Shown: piece by piece, positions 34,461-44,336 of the stretch
Layout of the letters: each line of letters opens with the position of its first letter
How positions within the stretch are numbered: the first letter of the stretch is position 1
DNA from: Mycobacterium vicinigordonae
Lineage (GTDB): Bacteria; Actinomycetota; Actinomycetes; Mycobacteriales; Mycobacteriaceae
Length of the DNA: 64,000 nucleotides
NCBI RefSeq assembly: GCF_013466425.1
Contig: NZ_CP059165.1
Location: forward strand, 3,968,001-4,032,000
Direction: 5' to 3'
The notes under the pieces: model-generated
What the model saw: only the letters and a program-made list of their open reading frames with translations
Database searches by the model: none
What the model was told of the DNA's origin: nothing
Program-made: the position numbers and the translations under genes

Positions 34461-34981
34461 CCGAGCACCCGAATCGGTTCGGCGCCATCCCAGTTGGCGG
34501 CCGACTCGCGGACGTAGTCGAACATCTCGCCCTTCGGGCCGCTGATGTCACTGATCTCGACCACGGTGCCCTGGTCGAATTCGGTGTCCAGGTAGGCGAA
34601 GCGGCCTTGTTCGCCGCCGATGCTTCCTTCCTGGGCAACGGTGTAGCCGGCCGCCAGCGCGCGGTCGTAAAGGCCTTGGAAATCGTTGGTCCAGTACGCG
34701 ATATGCTGCGCACCTTGCCGACCTGAGTCCAGAAACTCTTTGTACATCGACGACGCATCGTTGCGTTGCTGGATCAGCTCGAGCTGGACGTCGCCGGAGT
34801 TGGCCAGCGCCACACTCATCTTCAGATCAGAGTCCGCCCCGCGGTAGCGGAAGTAATCGGTGACGACGTCCTCGATGTAGAACCATGGACCCACCCCCAG
34901 ACGCACCCACTGGTCCATCGAGGTGTGGATATCGCGCACGACATAGCCAATCTGGTTGATATTCCCGAATATTCGGCTCAT
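34457..34981 (-). CDS. Glyoxalase/VOC-fold protein
   Basis: 174 residues with one full VOC domain: IGYVVRDIHTSMDQWVRLGVGPW at the N-terminus (His in the first strand-helix) and QHIAYWTNDFQ in the second half. Possible metal ligands include QLELIQ and EISDISG acids. Such proteins include methylmalonyl-CoA epimerases and isomerases/lyases of catabolic pathways. It overlaps the TetR stop (ATGA) upstream and the CMD start downstream, so it is controlled by the same TetR. Confidence 0.8.
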   Translation of the reverse strand: MSRIFGNINQIGYVVRDIHTSMDQWVRLGVGPWFYIEDVVTDYFRYRGADSDLKMSVALANSGDVQLELIQQRNDASSMYKEFLDSGRQGAQHIAYWTNDFQGLYDRALAAGYTVAQEGSIGGEQGRFAYLDTEFDQGTVVEISDISGPKGEMFDYVRESAANWDGAEPIRVLG

Positions 34982-35589
34982 TTTCGATTCTCTTTCGTTA
35001 AGCGAGCGGTCACCATTTCCTCGATTTCCGCGCGAGCCGCAGCAAGATCAACATGTTCATCGATCAGGGACTGCAGCGCCACCCCACGTAGCATGGCAAC
35101 GATCACGGCGGCCAGCCCGTGCGCGCTGACCGGGGCGACTTCACCGGCCGCAACTGCTCGTTCCAAACGCTTTTCGATCTCCGCGCGGAACTCCCGGTCC
35201 GCGGCGACCATTGCGGGCCTGATGTCCTCGGATGGGTAGGCGACCGCATCCGCCCACAGCACCAGCCGGGCCCGGTTGACTGGTTGCAGATCCGACATCA
35301 CCTCGAAGTAGACGCGGATCAGCCGGCGCAGGTCGTCCAGGGGCTCGCCGGACTCGCCGATCATCGCCTCGCGGAACTGCTGGGTCACCGCTTCGACCAC
35401 ACGCAGCAACAGGGCGCCCTTGGAGCCGAAGTGGTGGGTGGCCAGTCCGCGGCTGTAGCCCGCTCGCTCGCCGACGTTGGCCAGGGTCACCCTGGCGGGA
35501 CCGATCTCGCCGACGAGTTCGGCGGCCGCCCTGACTAGTTTTCGTTCCGCTTCGCCGCGCCGTTCTTCCTGGCTGCGCCGTTCGCTCAC
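34978..35589 (-). CDS. TetR-family transcriptional regulator
   Basis: 203 residues. The N-terminal helix-turn-helix (VTLANVGERAGYSRGLATHHFGSK) is typical TetR; the C-terminal ligand domain has the long helices of the AcrR type. It heads a three-gene unit with a VOC and a CMD-like protein and is divergent from the aldo/keto reductase. Overlapping palindromes at 35623-35644 sit 34 bp upstream of its start and are the obvious autoregulatory operator. Confidence 0.9.
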   Translation of the reverse strand: MSERRSQEERRGEAERKLVRAAAELVGEIGPARVTLANVGERAGYSRGLATHHFGSKGALLLRVVEAVTQQFREAMIGESGEPLDDLRRLIRVYFEVMSDLQPVNRARLVLWADAVAYPSEDIRPAMVAADREFRAEIEKRLERAVAAGEVAPVSAHGLAAVIVAMLRGVALQSLIDEHVDLAAARAEIEEMVTARLTKENRK

Positions 35590-35622
35590 CGTCTCTGCCC
35601 TGGCTCGGATTGATACATACTT

Positions 35623-35644
35623 ACTTGTTAACTAACAAGTTAAC
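35623..35644 (-). promoter_or_regulatory. Candidate TetR operator, two overlapping palindromes
   Basis: ACTTGTTA-AC-TAACAAGT (35623-35640) is a perfect 8-bp inverted repeat, and GTTAACT-AACA-AGTTAAC (35627-35644) is a perfect 7-bp inverted repeat shifted by 4 bp. An AACaaGTT core, like the centre of KstR-type sites, is included but the outer bases do not fit KstR. It lies between the divergent tetR and aldo/keto reductase genes. Confidence 0.65.
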
Positions 35645-35725
35645 TCAAGACTCGCCTGTCCGCAACCGGGCGGCGGAAACAGCTTGGAATCACGGGACTT
35701 TGGCGTCCGGTATACGGTGGAGCGC

Positions 35726-36694
35726 ATGAAATACCTACAGGTCGACGGAGTCGGACAGGTCAGCCGCATCGGTCTTGGAACGTGGCAGTTCGGCTCGCGC
35801 GAATGGGGTTACGGCGACGACTACGCCTCCGGTGCCGCCCGCGATATCGTGCGGCGCGCCCGCGCCCTGGGCGTCACTCTCTTCGACACCGCCGAGGTGT
35901 ACGGGCTGGGCAAGAGCGAACGCATCCTCGGCGAAGCGCTGGGCGACGAACGCGCAGACGTAGCGGTGGCTAGCAAGATTTTCCCCGTCGCACCCTTCCC
36001 CGCAATCATCAAGCAACGCGAACGCGCCAGTGCACGCCGCCTCCAGCTAGACCGCATCCCCCTGTACCAAATCCACCAGTCCAACCCACTGGTCCCCGAC
36101 ACGGTCATCATGCCCGGCATGCGCGACCTACTCGACGAAGGCAAGATCGGCGCGGCCGGCGTCTCGAACTATTCGCTGTCCCGTTGGCAGCAGGCAGACG
36201 CGGCGCTCGGCCGGCCCGTCATCAGCAACCAGGTGGAGTTCTCGCTCGCCCGCCCGCGCGCGCTGGACCACATGGTTCCCTTCGCCGAGCGGGAGAACCG
36301 CATCGTTATCGCCTACAGCCCACTGGCACAGGGACTGCTCGGCGGCAAGTACGGCGTCGACAACCGACCCGGCGGTGTTCGCTCGGTAAACCCGCTGTTC
36401 GGCATCGAGAATCTGCGCCGGATCGAGCCGCTGTTACAGACCCTGCGCGATGTCGCCGGCCAGGTCGGCGCCAAGCCCGCCCAGGTCGCGCTCGCCTGGC
36501 TGATCAGCCTGCCTGGCGTGGTGGCCATCCCAGGCGCCTCTAGCGTGGAGCAGCTTGAATTCAACGTAGCGGCGGCCGAGGTCGAGCTGAGCAACGAATC
36601 GCGCGATGCGCTAACCGCCGCTGCCCGCGCATTCAAGCCGGTCTCGGCGCGCCGGGTTCTCGCCGACCTGGTCCGCGAGAAGATCGGGCGTTAG
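35726..36694 (+). CDS. Aldo/keto reductase
   Basis: 322 residues with the AKR barrel signature. The catalytic tetrad is visible: Asp and Tyr in LFDTAEVYG, Lys in VASKIF and His in YQIHQSNP. The NADPH-binding segment IPGASSVEQLEFN is near the C-terminus. It reduces aldehydes or ketones with NADPH. ATG 35726 has GGTGGAG upstream; an in-frame start at 35684 would add 14 residues with no ribosome site. Divergent from tetR and possibly under its control through the shared operator. Confidence 0.9.
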   Translation: MKYLQVDGVGQVSRIGLGTWQFGSREWGYGDDYASGAARDIVRRARALGVTLFDTAEVYGLGKSERILGEALGDERADVAVASKIFPVAPFPAIIKQRERASARRLQLDRIPLYQIHQSNPLVPDTVIMPGMRDLLDEGKIGAAGVSNYSLSRWQQADAALGRPVISNQVEFSLARPRALDHMVPFAERENRIVIAYSPLAQGLLGGKYGVDNRPGGVRSVNPLFGIENLRRIEPLLQTLRDVAGQVGAKPAQVALAWLISLPGVVAIPGASSVEQLEFNVAAAEVELSNESRDALTAAARAFKPVSARRVLADLVREKIGR

Positions 36695-36706
36695 CGCGGG
36701 GAACCG

Positions 36707-36922
36707 TCAGCGAGGCACAGGTCGGCGACTCAGCGGGGCCGTGAAGCCTCCGGTGTCATCGAAGCTCGCCCAATGTCCGTCGTCATCGACTTCCATCCGC
36801 CAGCCCAGCGCGTAACGCCCAGCAATCACACGAGCGAACCATCGATGCGCGGCCTCGGCAGTCTCGAACTCCCTGCTCGCGACGACTGCTCCCCGCGGAT
36901 CGATGGCCCGAAACACAGTCAT
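36707..36922 (-). CDS. Small conserved protein (DUF-type), 71 aa
   Basis: 71 residues: MTVFRAIDPRGAVVASREFE followed by TAEAAHRWFAR and a Trp-rich C-terminal half (GWRMEVDDDGHWASFDDTGG). This looks like a small beta-alpha-beta domain, but I recognise no characterised member. It begins 50 bp downstream of the htpG stop on the same strand and converges on the aldo/keto reductase gene with a 12-bp gap. No strong ribosome site is visible. Confidence 0.5.
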   Translation of the reverse strand: MTVFRAIDPRGAVVASREFETAEAAHRWFARVIAGRYALGWRMEVDDDGHWASFDDTGGFTAPLSRRPVPR

Positions 36923-36971
36923 TTGTAGCGAATAGCCAATCAGGACAGCTTTCAACCCAGTTGTTGCCCAC

Positions 36972-38939
<1,968 letters not shown>

Positions 38940-39024
38940 GATTTTCCTTCCGACGAATCCGATCGCGTCCGAATTTAGACGAGACGGCGATCGCCTGCGC
39001 TGCGTGGGGCGGGTTTTTGGTTTG

Positions 39025-39366
39025 ATGGCTACTATGTGGGACTTCGCACGCACAGTAAACGCGCTGGCGGTCCGGCTGCTTGACGCACCGGTAGTCGGCA
39101 GGTTGGTTCGCCGCGGCCTCGTGGTGGTCCGCTACGAGGGGCGGCGTTCGGGTCGGACGTTCGAACTTCCGGTGGGGTACCGGCGCTCCGGAGGTGCAAT
39201 CAAGATCAGCGTCGCGATGCCCGATTCCAAGCAGTGGTGGCGGAACTTCCTTGGCGACGGTGGACCGATCACCCTGCTGAACTTTGGCGGTGCTGACCGC
39301 ACCAGCCATGCCGTCGCCCATCGCGACGAGCGCGGGCGGGTGTCGGTCACAGTGCGCCTCGACTGA
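39025..39366 (+). CDS. DDN-like deazaflavin-dependent nitroreductase-fold protein, short
   Basis: About 113 residues of the F420-binding split-barrel (DDN/Rv3547-like) family: VVVRYEGRRSGRTFELPVGY is the strand-turn-strand that holds the deazaflavin phosphate, and WWRNFLGDGG precedes the C-terminal strands. Shorter than DDN (about 150). Starts at 39025 or 39034 are both possible, and neither has a strong ribosome site. The 3' end overlaps the convergent glycosyltransferase gene by 20 bp. Function unknown. Confidence 0.7.
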   Translation: MATMWDFARTVNALAVRLLDAPVVGRLVRRGLVVVRYEGRRSGRTFELPVGYRRSGGAIKISVAMPDSKQWWRNFLGDGGPITLLNFGGADRTSHAVAHRDERGRVSVTVRLD

Positions 39367-40639
39367 CAGGCTCGTGGATGAGTTGCTCGACGACATCGGC
39401 CAAACAGGCGAACCCAGGCGCCGCGGCCATATCGGCTGCCATGCGTCCGGCCGCTTCCCGGTAACGGGGCTGCTCCAGCACCGCGAGGATGTCGCGGCGC
39501 AACGCGCGCGGCGACGGCCGCTCGGTCCTGAGCCGGCGACCAACCCCGGACCACGCCACCCGCGCGCCCACTTCGGGTTTGTCCTCTTTTCCGCCGGTGG
39601 CCACAATCGGTACGCCATAGCGCAGTGCGTACTGCACTCCCCCGTAGCCGCCGTTCGTGACGTACACGGCCGTGCGCGGCAGCAGTTCGTCATAGGGAAG
39701 AAAAGTTGCCGCCCGGGCATTTTCGGGCAGCGGCGGCAGCGTGTCGAGCGGTCGCCCACCGGTGCTGACCACCACGAGGACGTCCTCGTCGGCCAACGCC
39801 TGCAGCGTTGGCGCAATAGCCTGCCGGTAGTCGGAATTGGCGACGGTCCCTTGGGTGACATGCACTATTGGTCGGCTGCCGCCGAGATCGTGCCACCAGT
39901 CCGGCAGCGGCGCGTCTGATCCGGTTGCACCGAGCGGTCCGGCGAAGTGCAGCGACGAGGGCGCGTCCGACCGTGGGTACTCGAAGGCAGGAACGGTGAA
40001 CTGCACCATCGCGTCGGCGAGCGCTCCTAGCTCCAGGAACGAGCAGTTGCCTGCGTTGCCGTGCACCCGGCGGTAACTATCGTCGATAATCTCGTTGGCA
40101 CGCAGCACGATTCGTCGAGTCATCGCGGCCAACACGGCATTGCGCGGCCTGTTGCAACGCCGTGCTGGAGCGAGCCCTAAACCCGCCATAGCCGTATCGA
40201 CACTGGGGACAAGGATGGGCACAACGCCACACATGACCACCGGCGGGCGGCTGGGTCGTCGGTGCCCGAGCAGGATCAGCGCACCCGTGAAGGCCGGGTC
40301 GACCAACACAACGTCTGCGGGCTGTGCGGCCTGCGCCGCCATCAACATCTGGTACTGCGGCAGCGCGGGACGGGCGAACACGTGCTCGAGGTCGAACGCC
40401 CCTGCTTTGATCCCCTTCAGCTTGGCGCGCTCTGGGAAAGTTTCCAAAATGCTGATGTCATAGTCGGCGTCGGACGGCAACCGAATGTGAGTTGCGCCCA
40501 CGGCGCGGACCCGCTCGGCGAAATTGGTGCCAGTAATGAACCGAACTTGATCACCCCGTTCAACGAAACCTCGGGCGATCGCCAGCATCGGCGTGACGTG
40601 GCCATGGGCGGGGATGCTGCCGATGATGATCGATGCCAT
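39347..40639 (-). CDS. Glycosyltransferase, GT1/UGT-like
   Basis: 430 residues. The N-terminus SIPAHGHVTPMLAIARGFVERG and C-terminal TNGGYGGVQYALRYGVPIVA define the macrolide/flavonoid-type GT-B glycosyltransferases (GT1). It transfers a sugar from a nucleotide donor to a lipophilic acceptor; the HxxN/D donor motif is altered to NGGYGG, as in several bacterial enzymes. ATG 40639 has GGGAG upstream. Divergent from a tetR gene with an operator between them, so expression is probably inducible by the acceptor or a xenobiotic. Confidence 0.85.
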   Translation of the reverse strand: MASIIIGSIPAHGHVTPMLAIARGFVERGDQVRFITGTNFAERVRAVGATHIRLPSDADYDISILETFPERAKLKGIKAGAFDLEHVFARPALPQYQMLMAAQAAQPADVVLVDPAFTGALILLGHRRPSRPPVVMCGVVPILVPSVDTAMAGLGLAPARRCNRPRNAVLAAMTRRIVLRANEIIDDSYRRVHGNAGNCSFLELGALADAMVQFTVPAFEYPRSDAPSSLHFAGPLGATGSDAPLPDWWHDLGGSRPIVHVTQGTVANSDYRQAIAPTLQALADEDVLVVVSTGGRPLDTLPPLPENARAATFLPYDELLPRTAVYVTNGGYGGVQYALRYGVPIVATGGKEDKPEVGARVAWSGVGRRLRTERPSPRALRRDILAVLEQPRYREAAGRMAADMAAAPGFACLADVVEQLIHEPVSRGAL

Positions 40640-40676
40640 GCTGCGCTCCCTCTGGCCGCGCTTCGCTACGTTAAGG

Positions 40677-40691
40677 TAGTATTCATTACTA
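40677..40691 (+). promoter_or_regulatory. Candidate TetR operator overlapping the tetR start codon
   Basis: TAGTA-TTCAT-TACTA (40677-40691) is a perfect 5-bp inverted repeat whose last base is the A of the tetR ATG. No ribosome site is visible for tetR, so the transcript may be leaderless and directly blocked when the site is bound. The glycosyltransferase start is 38 bp away on the other strand. Confidence 0.45.
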
Positions 40692-41353
40692 TGGCACAGC
40701 AGTCAATATCGAAATCCGCTGCTCGGTCCGCCCGCGCCTACCGATCCGAACTACGGCAACGGCAGGCCGAGCAAACCCGTTCTCGGGTGTTGGCCGCCGC
40801 TGCTGAGCTGTTTGCCGAGTTTGGTTACACCCGCACAACATTCGCGAAAATCGCTGAGGCAGCAGGTGTTTCGCCCGAGACCGTGCAGGGGCACGGCCCC
40901 AAGGCCGCCCTGATGATCGCGGCCGTCGAGTACGCGGGAGTGGGGGTGGCAGGAGAAGAAAACATCTTCAATCTCGAAACCGGCCGTCGCATCCTGACAA
41001 TCCAGGACGGCACGGAGGCCCTGACTCATATCGTCGCAGTCATCATCGACATCCACCGGCGAACCGCGCCGCTGGCCCCGGCGCTATACGGCGGCGCCGC
41101 CGTCGACCCCGAACTGGACCGGTACCTACAGGAGTTGAACGCCAGCATCAATCGGCAGATCGAGCGGGTGCTCGGCGTGGCACGCGACCGCCGTTGGCTC
41201 CGCGACGATCTTCCCTTCGACGAACTGGTCGAAACGGCCGCGGTGATCGCCACTGTCGAGACCTATCTGCGCCTCACGCGCAGCGACGGGTGGACCCCGG
41301 AGCGCTACGGTACCTGGTGCCGACGCATGCTGGCCGAGAACATCTTTCGCTGA
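40691..41353 (+). CDS. TetR-family transcriptional regulator
   Basis: 220 residues. The N-terminal helix-turn-helix FAKIAEAAGVSPETVQGHGPKAA follows FGYTRTTF; note VQGHGPK where most TetR proteins have YYHFGSK, an unusual recognition-helix end. The C-terminal ligand-binding domain is all-helical. It is divergent from the glycosyltransferase gene and most likely represses it and itself. A long upstream extension of the frame overlaps the glycosyltransferase and is not real. Confidence 0.88.
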   Translation: MAQQSISKSAARSARAYRSELRQRQAEQTRSRVLAAAAELFAEFGYTRTTFAKIAEAAGVSPETVQGHGPKAALMIAAVEYAGVGVAGEENIFNLETGRRILTIQDGTEALTHIVAVIIDIHRRTAPLAPALYGGAAVDPELDRYLQELNASINRQIERVLGVARDRRWLRDDLPFDELVETAAVIATVETYLRLTRSDGWTPERYGTWCRRMLAENIFR

Positions 41354-41776
41354 TCAGGCGGCGTTCAACTCGAAGACCGGGATAACCCGGTCGGTGCGCT
41401 TTTCGTACTCGCCGAACCCCGGAGCACGCTGCACGACGATCCGATAGATGGCATCGCGCTCGTCACGCGGGAGTTCGCGGCTGGTAACGGGGCGCGCAGG
41501 GTCGGAGCCGATCTCGATGCTCGCGCTCGGGTGGGCGCGCAGATTGTGCACCCACGCCGGACTCTGGTCGCGACCCGCGGCGGAGCCGACAATGTAGATC
41601 TTGCCGTCGATGTCGAAGTAGGCGACCGGATTGACCCGCTGGGCGCCACTTTTCGCTCCGGTCGACGTCAGCAACAATAACGGGAAGCCCTCGAATTGCC
41701 CGCCCACCTTGCCGCCGTTACGACGGAACTCCTCGATGTTGTGTTCGTTGAATTTGCGTTCCGCGTCGTCAGCCAT
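41354..41776 (-). CDS. DDN-like deazaflavin-dependent nitroreductase family protein
   Basis: 140 residues. NEHNIEEFRRNGGKVGG at the N-terminus, LLLLTSTGAKSGAQRVNPV, GSAAGRDQSPAWVHNLRAHP and the C-terminal FGEYEKRTDRVIPVFEL are classical for the F420H2-dependent nitroreductase/quinone reductase family of mycobacteria. It uses F420H2 to reduce quinones or nitro-compounds. ATG 41776 (MADDAERKF) is the probable start; the longer frame overlaps the hypE end. Stop abuts the tetR stop (41353/41354). Confidence 0.88.
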   Translation of the reverse strand: MADDAERKFNEHNIEEFRRNGGKVGGQFEGFPLLLLTSTGAKSGAQRVNPVAYFDIDGKIYIVGSAAGRDQSPAWVHNLRAHPSASIEIGSDPARPVTSRELPRDERDAIYRIVVQRAPGFGEYEKRTDRVIPVFELNAA

Positions 41777-41890
41777 GTCTCCATCCTGACATGCACGCCA
41801 ACGGGCTCCCCACGCCGAGCGTGAATCGGCCCACGGCTCACCGGCGAGTCGCGTCGCAGCTTGCACTCTCGGCGCGGACCGGCCAGCCAA

Positions 41891-42958
41891 TCAGCAGATT
41901 CGCGGAAGTTGTTCCCCCAGTTGGCGTTCGATAACCTGGGTGGTGCCGAAGGCTGTCCTGCCGACCACCATGCCCGGGTGCTCGGCAACCACGCGGCCGA
42001 TGATCGCGGCGTCGGCGCCCTCTGGGCGGGACCGCATCGCATCCAGCGCCGCTTCGCTGCTGCACGGGTCGACGAATGCCACCACTTTGCCCTCGTTGGC
42101 CACCTGCAACGGGTCGAGCCCCAGGAACGAGCAGGCCGACGAAACCGTTTCCGGGATCGGGATTTTCGCCAGCTCCAGCTCGATCCCCACTGAGGCGGCA
42201 CGCGCAATCTCTACCACCGATGCCACCAGTCCGCCCCGGGTGGGATCGCGCAGCACGTGCACGGCGCTGCCGGCTGCGTCTAGCATGGCGGCCACCAGAC
42301 GGTGCAGCGGGGTGCTGTCGGTGGTGACGACGGTCCCAAAATCGATGCCCTCGCGCACGCTCATGATCGCAACACCGTGTTCGCCTAGATTGCCCGAGAC
42401 GATGATGTGGTCGCCTGGGCGGGCCCGCTCCGGATCGATGTGCACTCCCGGCGGGACTACGCCGACACCAGCGGTGTTCACGAAGATCTGGTCTGCGCCG
42501 CCCTTGGCCACTACTTTGGTGTCGCCGGTGACGATGTTCACGCCGGCATTCGCCGCGGCCTTGCCCATGGTTTCGGCGACAGCACCGAGCACGTCGAGTT
42601 CGAGCCCTTCTTCCAGGATGAACCCCGCCGTCAAAGCTACCGGCTGTGCTCCGCTGCAAGCCAAGTCGTTGATCGTGCCGTTGACCGCCAGGTCGCCGAT
42701 ATTGCCTCCCGGAAAGAATAACGGTTGCACCACATAAGAATCCGTGGTCAGCGCGATGCGTCCGCCGGCAACGTCGAGCAGTGCCGAGTCGCGTGCCGCA
42801 CCCCGTGCGCCGCCGAACGCCGGCAGGAAGAGATTCTCGATCAGCTCCTCGGACAGCACGCCGCCGCCTCCGTGGCCCAACACGATGCGCCGGGTTTCCC
42901 GCAGCGGCAACGGGCACACCCAGTCCGCGGGGTCGATCGCCACTGGAAAGTCAGGCAT
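41891..42958 (-). CDS. hypE: Hydrogenase maturation factor HypE
   Basis: 355 residues. HypE dehydrates the carbamoyl group placed by HypF on its C-terminal cysteine to make the cyanide ligands of the NiFe site. The AIR-synthase fold motifs ([29 protein letters not shown]) are present and the protein ends in PRIC, the required C-terminal Cys. It overlaps the hypD stop by 8 bp and is the last gene of the minus-strand hypF-hypC-hypD-hypE operon. Confidence 0.97.
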   Translation of the reverse strand: MPDFPVAIDPADWVCPLPLRETRRIVLGHGGGGVLSEELIENLFLPAFGGARGAARDSALLDVAGGRIALTTDSYVVQPLFFPGGNIGDLAVNGTINDLACSGAQPVALTAGFILEEGLELDVLGAVAETMGKAAANAGVNIVTGDTKVVAKGGADQIFVNTAGVGVVPPGVHIDPERARPGDHIIVSGNLGEHGVAIMSVREGIDFGTVVTTDSTPLHRLVAAMLDAAGSAVHVLRDPTRGGLVASVVEIARAASVGIELELAKIPIPETVSSACSFLGLDPLQVANEGKVVAFVDPCSSEAALDAMRSRPEGADAAIIGRVVAEHPGMVVGRTAFGTTQVIERQLGEQLPRIC

Positions 42959-44054
42959 GAGCCGAGGCTTCCAGCCGGCGGAACTGGTAGTAGGCCGCGC
43001 AGGCTCCTTCGCTGGACACCATGGTCGCCCCCAGCGGGGTGCGTGGCGTGCAAGTGGTGCCGAAGGCCGGGCACTCGTTGGGTTTCAGCAGTCCCTGCAG
43101 CACCTCCCCGCTGTGGCAGTCCGCGGATTCGGATACCTTCAGGTGCCCCACACTGAACTTCAGTTCGGCGTCGAACTGCGCATAGCGCGGCGACAGGGTC
43201 CAGCCAGACTGCGGGATCATGCCGATGCCTCGCCACTGGCGGTCTGTGACGACGAATACATCGGCAAGCGTCTGCTGCGCCACGGTGTTGCCCGCTGCGG
43301 TCACCGCGCGTGGGTAGGCGTTGCGCAACTCCGGAGTTCCGGTCTCAAGCAGGTCGACTAGCTGCCGGACACCCTCGAGCAAGTCCAGCGGCTCGAATCC
43401 GGTGACCACGATCGGCACCCGGTATTGCTCGACGAGCGGGCCGTATTCAGCGGTGCCCATCACCGTGCAGACGTGCCCGGCGGCAAGGAAGCCCTCGACC
43501 CGGTTGGTGGGTGAGCTCAGGATCGCCGTCATCGCCGGCGGCACCAGGACATGGGAGACCAGCATTGAGAAGTTGGTCAGTCCGAGCCGCTGAGCGTGCA
43601 CCACCGCCATCGCGTTTGCCGGTGCTGTGGTCTCGAAGCCGACGCCGAAGAACACCACCTGCTTGTCGGGGTTGTCGGCGGCCACTCGGGTGGCGTCCAG
43701 CGGCGAATAGACGATTCGGACATCACCGCCGCGAGCACGGACGCTGAACAGGTCGTGCTGGCTGCCGGGCACCCGCAGCATGTCCCCGAAGGAGCAGAAG
43801 ATGACGTCGTCACGCATGGCGATCTCCAACGCCCGATCGATCATCTCGAGCGGCGTCACACAGACCGGGCACCCGGGACCGTGAATGAATTCGACTGCCC
43901 CGTCCAGCAATTGGTCGATACCGTTGCGGATGATCGAATGTGTCTGTCCGCCACAGACTTCCATGATGGTCCAGGTCTTGGTGGCCCGCTTCTTGATTTG
44001 GTCGACCAGGGCGCCGGCGGCCGCCGGATCCCGGAACTCGTCGAGGTATTTCAT
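42951..44054 (-). CDS. hypD: Hydrogenase maturation factor HypD
   Basis: 367 residues. HypD is the iron-sulfur scaffold on which Fe(CN)2CO is assembled with HypC. The diagnostic CGGQTH (about 34-39), [10 protein letters not shown] and GFETTAP motifs are present, along with the C-terminal [11 protein letters not shown]ys residues for the [4Fe-4S] cluster. It overlaps hypE downstream and lies 27 bp after hypC, so the operon order is hypF-hypC-hypD-hypE. Confidence 0.97.
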   Translation of the reverse strand: MKYLDEFRDPAAAGALVDQIKKRATKTWTIMEVCGGQTHSIIRNGIDQLLDGAVEFIHGPGCPVCVTPLEMIDRALEIAMRDDVIFCSFGDMLRVPGSQHDLFSVRARGGDVRIVYSPLDATRVAADNPDKQVVFFGVGFETTAPANAMAVVHAQRLGLTNFSMLVSHVLVPPAMTAILSSPTNRVEGFLAAGHVCTVMGTAEYGPLVEQYRVPIVVTGFEPLDLLEGVRQLVDLLETGTPELRNAYPRAVTAAGNTVAQQTLADVFVVTDRQWRGIGMIPQSGWTLSPRYAQFDAELKFSVGHLKVSESADCHSGEVLQGLLKPNECPAFGTTCTPRTPLGATMVSSEGACAAYYQFRRLEASAHA

Positions 44055-44081
44055 GCTGGCTCCCTACTGCTCTGTGCTGCT

Positions 44082-44336
44082 CTATCCTTGGTCTCCGGCC
44101 AATTCCTCATCGAGCACCCCGAGGTCTTGGAACATTCGCAGGGTCTCGTTGGCCGATGCCTCGTCGAGTTGGGTGATGGCGAAGCCGGCGTGCACGATCG
44201 CGTATTCACCGATCTGCAGGTCGGGCAGGTAGGCCAAGCACACCGTCTTGGTGGTGCCCCCGAAGTCGATGGTGCACATTCGCGTTCCTGCCTCCTCCCA
44301 GGTGCGCACTACCTTGCCGGGAATTCCGAGACACAT
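44082..44336 (-). CDS. hypC: Hydrogenase maturation chaperone HypC/HupF
   Basis: 84 residues beginning MCLGIPGKV: the invariant N-terminal Cys2 holds the iron precursor and the large subunit. The OB-fold continues with CTIDFGGTTKTVCLAYLPDL and GEYAIVHAGFAITQLDE. ATG 44336 gives the exact family N-terminus, and the gene overlaps the hypF end by 28 bp. It shuttles the Fe(CN)2CO unit from HypD to the hydrogenase large subunit. Confidence 0.97.
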   Translation of the reverse strand: MCLGIPGKVVRTWEEAGTRMCTIDFGGTTKTVCLAYLPDLQIGEYAIVHAGFAITQLDEASANETLRMFQDLGVLDEELAGDQG

